Assembly (NCBI RefSeq): GCF_001512295.1 | Contig: NZ_LNUP01000014.1 | Coordinates: forward strand, 87,857 to 151,856 | Length of the DNA stretch: 64,000 nt | Source: Pseudomonas sp. EpS/L25 | GTDB lineage: Bacteria; Pseudomonadota; Gammaproteobacteria; Pseudomonadales; Pseudomonadaceae | Direction: 5' to 3' | In this document: positions 16,987 to 28,049 of the stretch, in pieces | Layout: the number at the start of each line of letters is the position of its first letter | Numbering within the stretch: position 1 is the stretch's first letter | Notes under the pieces: generated by a model | Told to the model about the DNA's origin: nothing | Database searches by the model: none | The model's input: the letters and a program-made list of their open reading frames with translations, nothing else | Translations under genes and position numbers: made by a program

Positions 16987-18885
16987 TTAGATCAGCACTT
17001 CGGCGCGGTCGCCCTTGGACTCCAGCCAGCTCTTGCGGTCGCTGGACCTCTTCTTGGCCAGCAGCATGTCCATCATCTCGAGGGTGCCGGGCACATCCTC
17101 GAGGGTGAGCTGCACCAGGCGCCGGGTGTTGGGGTCCATGGTGGTCTCGCGCAATTGCAGCGGATTCATCTCGCCGAGGCCCTTGAAGCGGGTGACCTGG
17201 GGCTTGCCGCGCTTCTTCTCCGCCGCCAGGCGATCGAGCACGCCGTCGCGCTCGGCTTCGTCGAGGGCGTAGTAGACCTCCTTGCCGAGGTCGATGCGAT
17301 ACAGCGGCGGCATGGCCACGTAGACGTGCCCGGCATCCACCAGCGGGCGGAAGTGCTGCACGAACAGGGCGCACAGCAGGGTGGCGATGTGCAGGCCGTC
17401 GGAGTCGGCGTCGGCGAGGATGCAGATCTTGCCGTATCTCAGGCCGCTGAGGTCGGCGCTGCCCGGATCGATGCCGATGGCCACGGCGATGTCGTGCACC
17501 TCCTGGCTGCCCAGCACCTCGCTGCCGTCCACTTCCCAGGTGTTCAGGATCTTGCCGCGCAACGGCATGATGGCCTGGAATTCCTTGCTGCGCGCCTGCT
17601 TGGCGCTGCCGCCGGCGGAGTCGCCCTCCACCAGGAAGAGTTCGGAGCGCATCGGGTCCTGGCCGGCGCAATCAGCCAGCTTGCCGGGCAGCGCCGGGCC
17701 CTGGGTGATCTTCTTGCGCTCGACCTTCTTGCCCGCCTTGAGGCGGCGGCCGGCATTGTTGATGGCCAGCTCGGCGATCTGCTGCCCCAGCTCGGGATGG
17801 GCGTTGAGCCAGAGGCTGAAGGCGTCCTTGACCACGCCGGCGACGAAGGCGGCGGCCTCGCGGGACGACAGGCGCTCCTTGGTCTGGCCGGAGAACTGCG
17901 GCTCCTGCATCTTCATCGAGAGGACGAAGGCGATGCGCTCCCAGACATCTTCCGGGGCCAGCTTAAGGCCACGCGGCAGCAGATTGCGGAATTCGCAGAA
18001 TTCCCGAATGGCGTCCAGCAGGCCCTGGCGCAGGCCGTTGACGTGGGTGCCGCCCTGGGCGGTGGGAATCAGGTTGACGTAGCTTTCCTGTACCGACTCG
18101 CCCCCTTCGGGCAGCCAGAACAGGGCCCAGTCCACCGCTTCCCGGGCCGAGGCCAGGCTGCCATGGAAAGGCGCCTCGGGCAGCCGCGGGGCGTCGCCCA
18201 CGGTGTCCACCAGGTAGGATCTCAGGCCGTCTTCGTAATGCCATTCGCTGCGTTCGCCGCTGGCTTCGTCGTGGAAGCTCACGGCCAGGCCCGGGCAGAG
18301 CACCGCCTTGGCCTTGAGCACATGCTTGAGGCGGCTGACGGAGAACTTGGGCGAATCGAAATACTTGGGGTCCGGCCAGAAATGCACGCTGGTGCCGGTG
18401 TTTCTCTTGCCGACGCTGCCGACCACGGCCAGCTCGCTGGCCTTGAAGCCATCGGCGAAGGCCATGGCGTATTCGTTGCCTTCACGCCTGACACGTACCT
18501 CGACGCGGGTCGACAGGGCGTTCACCACGGAGATGCCCACGCCGTGCAGACCACCGGAGAACTGGTAGTTCTTGCCCGAGAACTTACCGCCGGCGTGCAG
18601 CTTGGTAAGGATCAGCTCGACGCCTGAGACGCCCTCTTCCGGGTGGATGTCCACCGGCATGCCACGGCCATCGTCGATCACCTCGAGGGAGTTGTCGGCG
18701 TGCAGGATCACCTGCACCGCGCGCGCATGGCCCGCCAGGGCCTCGTCGACGCTGTTGTCGATGACCTCCTGGGCCAGGTGGTTGGGCCGGGAGGTGTCGG
18801 TGTACATGCCGGGGCGCTTGCGCACCGGGTCGAGTCCGGAGAGGACTTCGATGGCGTCGGCGTTGTAGGCGTTTTGCGTGGCCAT
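16987..18885 (-). CDS. parE: DNA topoisomerase IV subunit B
   Basis: A 632-residue ATPase subunit of topoisomerase IV. Seen: GHKL ATPase motifs (EVIDNSVDEALAGHA with catalytic Glu and Asn; DDGRGMPV; GLHGVGISVVNALS), the transducer domain, and the TOPRIM motifs LVEGDSAGGSA and ILADADSDGLHIATLL. PLRGKILN is the GyrB/ParE signature. The ATG at 18885 (MATQNAYNADA) was chosen over a long upstream extension. Transcription order is yqiA, parE, parC. Confidence 0.98.
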   Translation of the reverse strand: MATQNAYNADAIEVLSGLDPVRKRPGMYTDTSRPNHLAQEVIDNSVDEALAGHARAVQVILHADNSLEVIDDGRGMPVDIHPEEGVSGVELILTKLHAGGKFSGKNYQFSGGLHGVGISVVNALSTRVEVRVRREGNEYAMAFADGFKASELAVVGSVGKRNTGTSVHFWPDPKYFDSPKFSVSRLKHVLKAKAVLCPGLAVSFHDEASGERSEWHYEDGLRSYLVDTVGDAPRLPEAPFHGSLASAREAVDWALFWLPEGGESVQESYVNLIPTAQGGTHVNGLRQGLLDAIREFCEFRNLLPRGLKLAPEDVWERIAFVLSMKMQEPQFSGQTKERLSSREAAAFVAGVVKDAFSLWLNAHPELGQQIAELAINNAGRRLKAGKKVERKKITQGPALPGKLADCAGQDPMRSELFLVEGDSAGGSAKQARSKEFQAIMPLRGKILNTWEVDGSEVLGSQEVHDIAVAIGIDPGSADLSGLRYGKICILADADSDGLHIATLLCALFVQHFRPLVDAGHVYVAMPPLYRIDLGKEVYYALDEAERDGVLDRLAAEKKRGKPQVTRFKGLGEMNPLQLRETTMDPNTRRLVQLTLEDVPGTLEMMDMLLAKKRSSDRKSWLESKGDRAEVLI

Positions 18886-18892
18886 GGGGTCT

Positions 18893-19501
18893 CTATTCGA
18901 AGGTGGTGAAATCCAGGTCGCGCCAGAGCGACGGGGCGAAGCCAGCCAGTTCCAGCAGCAGCGGCAACTGACGGTGGAAGCCCTGGAAGCCATGGTCGCC
19001 GCCCTGCTCGATGCGCAGGGTACAGGCACCGTAGTAACGCTCGGCGTCGCGGTAGTCGAGGGTCTCGTCACCGGTCTGCAGCCAGACGTGGAACCGCTCC
19101 GGGTCCGCCGGCGCGTCGACTTCCAGTGCCCGCAGGGCCTCGACGTGGGCCTCGGTGAGGGTCCAGGTCTCGCCGGTGTAGTGATTGCGCTGCGGTCCCA
19201 GGTAGTGCTCCATGAAGCGCCAGGGACGGACCGCCGGGTTGATCAGCACGGCCTTGAGCCCGTGGCGCTCGGCCAGGACGGTGGCATAGTAGCCGCCCAA
19301 GGAGCTGCCGACCAGCAAGGGGGCGTCCAGCTCGGTCAGTTGGCGCTCCAACAGGGCGCAGGCAGCACTGGCGTCGTTGGGCAGCGCCGGGGTCCGCAGC
19401 CGGTCGGCCAGCCCCAGCCGGGTCATGCAGGCGGTCAGCTGTTGCGCCTTGTGGGAAGCAGGTGAACTGTTGAAGCCATGGATATAGAGGATCGACGGCA
19501 T
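18893..19501 (-). CDS. yqiA: YqiA-like esterase
   Basis: A 202-residue alpha/beta-fold esterase. Seen: N-terminal ILYIHGFNSSPASHKA, nucleophile elbow VGSSLGGYYA (Ser67) and C-terminal GGDHGFQGF supplying the catalytic His. E. coli YqiA hydrolyses short-chain acyl esters; its physiological role is unknown. It lies directly upstream of parE with seven bases between, as in enterobacteria where yqiA precedes parE, so co-transcription is very likely. Confidence 0.93.
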   Translation of the reverse strand: MPSILYIHGFNSSPASHKAQQLTACMTRLGLADRLRTPALPNDASAACALLERQLTELDAPLLVGSSLGGYYATVLAERHGLKAVLINPAVRPWRFMEHYLGPQRNHYTGETWTLTEAHVEALRALEVDAPADPERFHVWLQTGDETLDYRDAERYYGACTLRIEQGGDHGFQGFHRQLPLLLELAGFAPSLWRDLDFTTFE

Positions 19502-19630
19502 CGGGCCGCTCCTACTGGATAAAAAAACAGGTAAAAGAGTAACCCGTTTCGACCCCGACACCAAGGTGGCCGACCCGTGCTCGGCCTGGAATCCGTGCGC
19601 AATGCCTGCGTCCGAGCGAGGCGGCGTGCC

Positions 19631-20437
19631 CTAGTAGCCCGCTGCGTTGTGATCCACAGTGAACCCGTGCTGTTGCAGGCGCGAGACACCCGTTTCCAGT
19701 TCGCCGTTGGGCAGTAGGCGCAGCCAGCGATAGCCTGGCGCCTGATCGCCGGCCTTGAAATCCCGGCTGCCAGGCTCGAATTGCAGGCCAGTGGATGGCG
19801 AGGCCAGCAGCCGTACCCCGTTGCGGAGCTGATCGAATTCCTGGTGGATGTGGCCCCAGAGCACCACCCTGACCTGCGGGTGCCGATCCAGCACGGCGAA
19901 CAGTTCGTCCGGGCGATGCAGGCCCAGGGGCTCCATCCAGCCGCAGCCCACGGGAACCGGGTGATGGTGCAGGCAGATCAGCGCCGGCCGGTCGGGCGCG
20001 GCGGCCAGGGCCTGGTCCAGCGCCGCGAGTTGCGCCTGCTCCAGTTCGCCGAACACGCAGCCACGCACGGTGCTGTCGAGCAGGATGAGGCGCCAGGCGC
20101 CCAGGTCGGTGACCGTATCCATGAAGTCGCGGTCGCCGCAGGCCTTGGCCATGGGCGCATTCTCGTCATGGTTGCCCGCCAGCCAGCGCATGGGGGCGCC
20201 GAGGGGGGCGGTCAGTTCGCAAAAGCGCTGATAGGAGGCTACCGAGCCGTCCTGGGAGAGGTCACCACTGGCCAGCAAGAGGTCGATGCGTGGCTGTTCC
20301 GCCATGACCTGAACGACGACCTGCCGCAGGCTGGCGGCGGTATCGATGCCCAACAACTTGCCATCCGCCCGGGCGAACAGATGGCTGTCGGTCAATTGGA
20401 CGACGAGGGGAGCATTGACACTATCCGGCGAACTCAC
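19631..20437 (-). CDS. cpdA: 3',5'-cyclic-AMP phosphodiesterase
   Basis: A 268-residue calcineurin-like phosphoesterase that hydrolyses cAMP and so limits Vfr/CRP signalling. Metal-binding motifs in order: QLTDSHLF, ASGDLSQDGS, GNHDEN, LHHHPVPVG and GHIHQE, all CpdA-like. The GTG at 20437 was chosen because AGGAGG ends five bases upstream; the adjacent TTG is too close to it. It is upstream of yqiA-parE-parC on the same strand. Length is typical. Confidence 0.95.
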   Translation of the reverse strand: MSSPDSVNAPLVVQLTDSHLFARADGKLLGIDTAASLRQVVVQVMAEQPRIDLLLASGDLSQDGSVASYQRFCELTAPLGAPMRWLAGNHDENAPMAKACGDRDFMDTVTDLGAWRLILLDSTVRGCVFGELEQAQLAALDQALAAAPDRPALICLHHHPVPVGCGWMEPLGLHRPDELFAVLDRHPQVRVVLWGHIHQEFDQLRNGVRLLASPSTGLQFEPGSRDFKAGDQAPGYRWLRLLPNGELETGVSRLQQHGFTVDHNAAGY

Positions 20438-20575
20438 CAAAGCCTCCTAGGCAAAGAGAACAACGAGCGCAGGCAGGGTGCAGAAAAGTTCCCGAGAACT
20501 TGCGTGCACAGCTCACATTTTCGCAGCTTGGTTATCGCGATGGAAGATGCGGCTGTCGGCGTTGCGCCTTGGTGC

Positions 20576-21031
20576 TCACCGCTGCAGGATCGGCTCGGCT
20601 TCGTGGCCACAGGCGAGGCAGTGACTGAGCCACTCGCCGAGGAACAGATTGAGCTGGCTCTTCTCGTCCGGCTGGTGCATCGCCTGGTTCGGATAGGGAT
20701 AGCGCCCGAGCAGGTGCCGGGAGGCACCGGCCGACACCACTTCCGCCATCCGCGCATCGTGGTACACCCGCACCTCGAGTTCGGGAACCGGCAGCCAGGG
20801 CAGTCCCAGCTCCTGGCGGACCCGCAGCGCCGTCGTGTAGGGACAGGCCTCGGTGACCTCCAGCGCCAGCACCCCCAGCGGGCGCTCGCCCTGCGACAGC
20901 ATGACGCGCCGTGAAATCACGGCTTCGCGCATCTTGGGCAGAAGCCGCATCAGCCGCACGTAGTTGGCCTCGCACGTGGCCTGCAGGCCCGGCAGGTCAA
21001 CCCGGTAGCGATCTCGCAGTTTCAGCCCCAT
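20576..21031 (-). CDS. DUF1249 (YqiB) family protein
   Basis: A 151-residue cytosolic protein of unknown function, always found in the nudF-yqiB-cpdA neighbourhood. Seen: RYRVDLPGLQATCEANYVRL, then ITEACPYT-like LEVTEACPYTT, VRVYHDARMAEV and a C-terminal EKSQLNLFLGEWLSHCL. The start overlaps the end of nudF by ten bases. A 138-bp gap with a small AAGTTC/GAACTT hairpin separates it from cpdA. Confidence 0.92.
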   Translation of the reverse strand: MGLKLRDRYRVDLPGLQATCEANYVRLMRLLPKMREAVISRRVMLSQGERPLGVLALEVTEACPYTTALRVRQELGLPWLPVPELEVRVYHDARMAEVVSAGASRHLLGRYPYPNQAMHQPDEKSQLNLFLGEWLSHCLACGHEAEPILQR

Positions 21032-21642
21032 AACCCTCTTACCTCGGCGCGATTGAGCGCCAGCCATTGCAGGGCGATGATCGCCGCCGCGTTATTGATT
21101 CGACCGTCTCGTACCCCCGCCAGTGCCTCGTCCAACGACCAGACATGAACGCGAATGTCTTCGCCCTCCTCTTCCAGGCCGTGGACGCCACCGGCCTGGG
21201 CGGCGCTGCAGCGCCCCAGGTAAAGATAGACCTGTTCGTTGCTGCCGCCGGGCGAAGGGAAGTAGGTGGAGATGGGCCAGAGCGATTGCAAGGTCAGGCC
21301 GGCTTCTTCCTCGGCTTCCCGATGGGCGACCGTCTCGACGGCTTCGCCCTGCTTGTCCACCAAGCCGGCTACCGGCTCAAGCAGCCAGGGATGAGCGGTC
21401 TTATCCATGACGCCGACGCGAAACTGCTCGATCAGCACCACCTCGTCGCGCACGGCGTCGTAGGGCAGCACGCAGACGGCATCGGGCCGCTCGAAGACTT
21501 CGCGTTCCAGTTCCGGCCCCATCCCACCGGAGAACTGCCGATGACGCAGCCGGAAACGGGCCATGCGGTAAAAGCCCTGGAAGCAGATCTCGCGGCTCAG
21601 GATCTCGACGGCGGGCGCCTGGGACTCGTTGGCTTGGTTCAT
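21022..21642 (-). CDS. nudF: ADP-ribose pyrophosphatase (Nudix)
   Basis: A 206-residue Nudix hydrolase splitting ADP-ribose to AMP and ribose 5-phosphate. The Nudix box reads GLVDKQGE...REAEEEAGL; the catalytic half REAxEEAG is intact, while the first half has one extra residue between Gly and Glu compared with the consensus GX5E. FEVFERPD-like EVFERPDAV and the LLEPVAG segment before the box fit NudF. First gene of the nudF-DUF1249-cpdA-yqiA-parE-parC series. Confidence 0.93.
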   Translation of the reverse strand: MNQANESQAPAVEILSREICFQGFYRMARFRLRHRQFSGGMGPELEREVFERPDAVCVLPYDAVRDEVVLIEQFRVGVMDKTAHPWLLEPVAGLVDKQGEAVETVAHREAEEEAGLTLQSLWPISTYFPSPGGSNEQVYLYLGRCSAAQAGGVHGLEEEGEDIRVHVWSLDEALAGVRDGRINNAAAIIALQWLALNRAEVRGLWG

Positions 21643-21844
21643 GGGCGCTCCAGCGCTGGTGACAGGTAATCAGATCATCCTAGCGCGCCGCTTGCACTCG
21701 TGCAGCCCCCTGGCGGGACAAGTCGCGAAACGGGCAACAAGCCGGGAATCCCGCGCTCGGTCCTGGCAAACTTATGGCGCCAGACGGGTTCGAAAGCCGT
21801 CGCGTCCTGTTTCGCCAAAAAAGGTTTCAACGAAAAGGAATCCC

Positions 21845-22594
21845 ATGCGTATCCGCCCGTTCCTCCTGCTAGCCGGCCTGCTGCTCGGTGGTTGCCAAAG
21901 CGTCTTCGGTCCGAACCTCGACAAACCCCTCACGCCACGCCACCAGGCCTGGGAGCATCGGCCCGCCGGCTGCCAGGGCGACGAATGCCCGTTGGTCAAC
22001 ATCGACTACGTGGAATTCGGCGAACCTGCCCTGGATGCCCTGGTGCAGCGCCACCTGCTGGGCCTGGCCCGCGCCGAGCCGGGTGCGCCCATCCCCGCCT
22101 CGCTGGCAAGCTATGAGCGTGATTTCCTCGGTAAGGCCCAGCCGCGCTGGAGCAGCTATCTGCAGGCCAAGGTGCGCGAACAGCATGACGGTCTGGTGAT
22201 CGTCGAATTCTCCAGCTACCTGGCCAATGGCGGTGCCCATGGCCTGGCCGGGCGCGATTTCGTCACCTGGGATCGCCATCTGAATCGGCAGATCACCCTC
22301 GGCGACATGCTGGTCCCCGGGCAGGAAGCCGAGTTCTGGCGGCTGGCGCAGCTGTCCCGCGAGGCCTGGATGCTCAGCAACAACGTCGGGGATGCCGAAT
22401 TCCGCCAGCAATGGCCCTTCCTCAAGACCAACAACGTGGCCCTGGACTTCGGCGCCCTGACGCTCAAGTACGACATCGGCAGCATCGCGCCCTATGCCAT
22501 GGGGCATCCGGAGCTGAAGATCCCCTATCCCAAGCTAAACGGTATCCTCAAGCCAGAATACTTCCCCGGGCGCGGCAAGAGCCGCCAGCCGTAG
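21845..22594 (+). CDS. RsiV-family lipoprotein (DUF3298-like)
   Basis: A 249-residue envelope lipoprotein (lipobox LLGGC, Cys17). The mature region has VNIDYVEFGEPALDALV, SSYLANGGAHGLAGRDFVTWD and ITLGDMLVPGQEAEFW, the pattern of the DUF3298/RsiV domain also found in E. coli YfaP-like envelope proteins and the lysozyme-binding anti-sigma factor RsiV. A direct role in inhibitor binding is speculation. The ATG at 21845 is preceded by AAAAGGAA. It stands alone on the plus strand. Confidence 0.85.
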   Translation: MRIRPFLLLAGLLLGGCQSVFGPNLDKPLTPRHQAWEHRPAGCQGDECPLVNIDYVEFGEPALDALVQRHLLGLARAEPGAPIPASLASYERDFLGKAQPRWSSYLQAKVREQHDGLVIVEFSSYLANGGAHGLAGRDFVTWDRHLNRQITLGDMLVPGQEAEFWRLAQLSREAWMLSNNVGDAEFRQQWPFLKTNNVALDFGALTLKYDIGSIAPYAMGHPELKIPYPKLNGILKPEYFPGRGKSRQP

Positions 22595-22673
22595 GGTCTG
22601 GTCGAGCACACCTCGCAGCGATAGGCCACCGTTCGCGTATTGTCAGCCGAAATCACCTGCCGCAATGGGTTTG

Positions 22674-22860
22674 ATCGCGGCCATGGGCCGCTCCTACGGG
22701 CACGATCCAACCCGTAGCAACGGCCGCATCGGCGGACCGCCATGGGCGCGATGCCCCCACCCCAACCCTCCCCCGCACGCGGGAGAGGGAGCCGTTCGAC
22801 GTCCGGGGTAGCCTGCCCGGGCTGGGTCGTAGCGTGGATGACGGCGCAGCCTCATCCACG
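22674..22860. repeat. Cluster of short repeats (degenerate REP pair, CTCCC repeat, GTAGCGTGGA hairpin)
   Basis: In order: a REP unit ATCGCGGCCATGGGCCGCTC and onward (22674-22700), a degenerate opposite REP (22711-22752), a CCCCAACCCTCCCCC...GGGAGAGGG hairpin repeat (22754-22793), and GTAGCGTGGATGACGGCGCA followed by TCATCCACG (22829-22860). All four classes recur in the 44.7-45.2 kb gap. The cluster separates convergent genes. Confidence 0.7.
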
Positions 22861-22869
22861 CGCGGTGAC

Positions 22870-24132
22870 TCAAGTCCGCTTCAGCCCCAACACCGCCTGC
22901 GCAGTCCCTGCCACCACGATGGCCGGCAGGGTCGCGCCCCAGGCCGGGAGCAGGGTCGGCAACAGATGGTAGACGGCCACGCCCAGCGCCCAGGCGATCA
23001 GGGATTCCAGGCGCAGTGCCTTCACCTGCTCCGGGGCCCGGCGGCGGCGCAGCAGGAAGTGATCCACCAACACCACACCGAACAGCGGGGCGAACACCGA
23101 GCCGATCAGCAGCAGGAAGTGTTCGTACTGCGCCAGGGGCACCAGCAGCGCCAACAGGGTGCAGAGGATGCCGATGGCCAGGGTCAGCTGCCAGATCTTC
23201 ACCTGGGCGAGGAAGCCGGTGGCGACGGCGGCCGAGTGATAGGCGGCGAAGGCGTTTTCCGACTCGTCCAGCAGGATCAGCAACAGCGGCAGGCCGAGGC
23301 CGGCCACGGCCAGGGCGCGCAGCAGGGCGTCGGCCTCGCCGCCGCTGGCGAAGGCCAGGGTGTAGGCGAAGCCCAGGCCCATCAGCCAGAGGTTGCCGCA
23401 AAAGTAGCCCAGCATCACGCCACGCCCGGCGCTGCGCCCGGTGCGGGCGAAACGGGTGTAGTCGGCGATCACCGGCAGCCAGGACAGCGGCATGGCCACC
23501 ACCAGGTCGAAGCCCAGGGCCTGGCTCAGGGAGCCATCGCCCGGGCGTTGCCAGAGCGCGGCCAGGTCGGCGCGCAGGAACAGATCCAGGGTCAGCCAGG
23601 CGCAGGCGCCCAGCAGCAGCCAGATGCCCCAGCGGCTGAGAAAGCGGCGGACGAAGGTCAGCGGACCGGCCACCGCCAGCGCCGTGGCCAGGGCGCCGAA
23701 GACCAGGGTCCAGAGGACGGGCGAGGCCCAGCTCTGCAGACCCCAACTGCCCAGCAGCACGCTGGCCGCCTCGCGCATCACCACCAGTTCGAAGGCGCCC
23801 CAGCCGATCAGCTGGGTGATGTTGAGCAGCGCCGGCAATAGCGCACCACGCTGGCCGAGGCTCTGGCCCAGGGCGGTCATGCCGGCCAGGCCGGTGTCGC
23901 TGCCCACCAGGCCGGCAGCGGCCAGCAGCAGTACGCCGACGAGGGTGCCGAGCACTAGCACAAGCAGGCCATCGGCCAGGCCCAGCCCGGGCGCCAGCAG
24001 GGCGCCGGCCTGGGCGACCATGAGGCCGATGCCGAGGGAGAACCAGAGGGTGAAGAGGTCACGCCCGCCAAGGATGCGGCGGTCCGCTGGTACAGGGACG
24101 GTGGGGGTATAGAGGCCGGGCGCCTGAGCCAT
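22870..24132 (-). CDS. cytX: CytX-like hydroxymethylpyrimidine permease (NCS1 family)
   Basis: A 420-residue, 12-helix inner-membrane permease of the nucleobase:cation symporter-1 family. Seen: LFTLWFSLGIGLMVAQAGALL and the mid-protein LVVAMPLSWLPVIADYTRFAR block. Position downstream of riboswitch-controlled thiC points to the CytX group, believed to import the thiamine pyrimidine precursor HMP; the substrate is inferred from context. The 203-bp thiC-cytX gap contains two hairpins but no terminator with a T-tract, so both genes may share the riboswitch. Confidence 0.85.
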   Translation of the reverse strand: MAQAPGLYTPTVPVPADRRILGGRDLFTLWFSLGIGLMVAQAGALLAPGLGLADGLLVLVLGTLVGVLLLAAAGLVGSDTGLAGMTALGQSLGQRGALLPALLNITQLIGWGAFELVVMREAASVLLGSWGLQSWASPVLWTLVFGALATALAVAGPLTFVRRFLSRWGIWLLLGACAWLTLDLFLRADLAALWQRPGDGSLSQALGFDLVVAMPLSWLPVIADYTRFARTGRSAGRGVMLGYFCGNLWLMGLGFAYTLAFASGGEADALLRALAVAGLGLPLLLILLDESENAFAAYHSAAVATGFLAQVKIWQLTLAIGILCTLLALLVPLAQYEHFLLLIGSVFAPLFGVVLVDHFLLRRRRAPEQVKALRLESLIAWALGVAVYHLLPTLLPAWGATLPAIVVAGTAQAVLGLKRT

Positions 24133-24189
24133 GATGAATCTCGTGCAAGAGGATTAGGGGAAATAGAGGTCGGCGCGAGACGGCCCTCC

Positions 24190-24211
24190 CAAGCCCGCTA
24201 CCTCGGGCTTG
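24190..24211 (-). other. Hairpin in the thiC-cytX gap
   Basis: An 8-bp perfect stem CAAGCCCG/CGGGCTTG with a six-base loop (24190-24211). A second hairpin, GGCTTCA/TGAAGCC, lies at 24260-24277. Neither is followed by a T-run on the minus strand. They may protect the upstream thiC message or reduce cytX expression. Confidence 0.45.
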
Positions 24212-24335
24212 AGGGGAGTCCTGTCAGGCTGCGCCCAGCCCTACCGAGGAAACGGCAGCGGCTTCATCCTTGAAGCCTGTCAGTACCTGAAAACGCGGGA
24301 CGCGGCTGGGCCTGCCTGCCCCGACAACCGCGGCG

Positions 24336-26434
<2,099 letters not shown>

Positions 26435-26552
26435 CAAGAACGCGCCCAGTGTAAACCCAGACTGGCAGAAACTTCGACCGCTATTTCCTCTCCTATGGCG
26501 GATTCGGACGAAGCCACTACACTGGCGCGGTCCCTCAAGGAAGGCTCCAAAA

Positions 26553-28049
26553 ATGCGAAGATTCCTGCTGCTCGCGGCGCTCTGCACCACGGCCGGTCTG
26601 GCCCAGGCCCAGGTGGCCGGCAGTGGCCTGCTCGACGTCTATCGCGAGGCGCTGGACAACAACGCCGACCTGGCCGCCGAGCGCGCCGGGCTCGGTGCCC
26701 AGCGCGAGGCGGTGCCCCAGGCGCGGGCCGGCCTGCTGCCGCAACTCGGCCTTGGCGCCCAGTTCAACGACACCCACACCAGCCTGGAGCTGAAGGACAA
26801 TCCGGCCCTGGGTGTCCAGGGTGGCCGCTACAGCAGCGACCGCAGCAGCCAGTTGATCCAGGCCACCCTCAGCCAGCCGCTGTTCCGCGCCGACCGCTGG
26901 TTCCAGCTCAAGGCCGCCCAGGCCGCCACCGAGCAGGCCGAGCTGCAATTCTCCGCCGCCCAGCAGCAACTCATCCTGCAGACCGCCGAGGGCTATTTCA
27001 GCGCCCTGCGCGCCCAGGACGCCCTGGCCACCGCCCGTGCTGAGGAAAAGGCGCTGTACCGCCAGCTGGACCAGTCCCGCGAGCGCTACAAGGTCGGCCT
27101 GACCGACGACACCGACGTGCTCCAGGCCCAGGCCAGCTTCGACAATGCCCAGGCCAACCGTTCGCAGAGCGAGCAGCAGGTGGCCGATGCCTTCCAGGCC
27201 CTGACCCGGCTGACCGATCGTGACTACGGCAGCATCGCCGGTATTCGCCACGACCTGCCGATTCTGCCGCCGCAACCCAACGATGCCCGCCTGTGGGTGG
27301 ACACCGCCATGCGCCAGAACCTGCAGCTGCTGGCCGCCGGCCAGGGCGTCAACGCCGCCCAGGAGACCTTGCGCCAGCGCCGCGCCGGGCACCTGCCGAC
27401 GGTGGATGCGGTGGCGCGCTACAGCCACAGCGACAACGACGCGGTGAATCTGCCCAACGCCGAGCAGCTCTCGCTGTTCGGCAGCCCGGTCAACAGCCGT
27501 AGCATCGGTATCCAGGTCGAGCTACCGCTGTACAGCGGCGGCGCCACCAGCTCCCAGGCGCGCCAGGCCTATCAGCAACTGGACCAGAGCGAGCAGCGCC
27601 AGGAGAGCCTGCGCCGCCAGGTGGTGCAGAACACCCGTAACGCCCACCGCGCGATCAACACCGACATCGAGCAGGTGCGTGCCCGTCGGCTGTCCATCGC
27701 CTCCAGCCAGCGCGCCCTGCGCGCCACCGAGATCGCCTACCAGGTGGGCAGCCGCACCATCGTCGACGTGCTCGACGCCCAGCGGCTGCTGTACAACGCC
27801 GTGCGCCAATACAACGACGCCCGCTACAACTACATCCTGGATACCCTGAGGCTCAAGCAGGCGGCCGGCACCCTGGCGCCCAACGACCTGCTGGCGCTGT
27901 CCGGCTATCTCGATCCCCACTACGACCCGGATCGCGACTTCCTGCCGCCAGACCTGGCCAAGACCCGCGCCGACGTGCTGCCGGCGCGCTCGACTCAGGG
28001 CGTGAGCAGTCCGTCCAGTCCGGAGAGCAGGCGCTCCAGCGCGCCCTGA
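26553..28049 (+). CDS. tolC: TolC family outer-membrane channel
   Basis: A 498-residue protein with signal peptide (cleaved after LAQAQ) and two outer-membrane-factor repeats; SAAQQQLILQTAEGYF and YKVGLTDDTDVLQAQASFD mark the first half and YQVGSRTIVDVLDAQRLLYN the second, typical of TolC/OpmH for type I secretion and efflux. The C-terminus is a polar tail after LSGYLDPHYDPDRDFLPPDL. The start at 26553 follows AAGGAAGG. The last 55 bp overlap the 3' end of convergent waaA. In my recollection P. aeruginosa opmH is likewise next to thiC. Confidence 0.94.
   Translation: MRRFLLLAALCTTAGLAQAQVAGSGLLDVYREALDNNADLAAERAGLGAQREAVPQARAGLLPQLGLGAQFNDTHTSLELKDNPALGVQGGRYSSDRSSQLIQATLSQPLFRADRWFQLKAAQAATEQAELQFSAAQQQLILQTAEGYFSALRAQDALATARAEEKALYRQLDQSRERYKVGLTDDTDVLQAQASFDNAQANRSQSEQQVADAFQALTRLTDRDYGSIAGIRHDLPILPPQPNDARLWVDTAMRQNLQLLAAGQGVNAAQETLRQRRAGHLPTVDAVARYSHSDNDAVNLPNAEQLSLFGSPVNSRSIGIQVELPLYSGGATSSQARQAYQQLDQSEQRQESLRRQVVQNTRNAHRAINTDIEQVRARRLSIASSQRALRATEIAYQVGSRTIVDVLDAQRLLYNAVRQYNDARYNYILDTLRLKQAAGTLAPNDLLALSGYLDPHYDPDRDFLPPDLAKTRADVLPARSTQGVSSPSSPESRRSSAP

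Noticed and set aside
24133-24335. Second TPP riboswitch directly in front of cytX
   Set aside because: The spacer lacks the CTGAGA and GAACCTGAT blocks; only plain hairpins are present.
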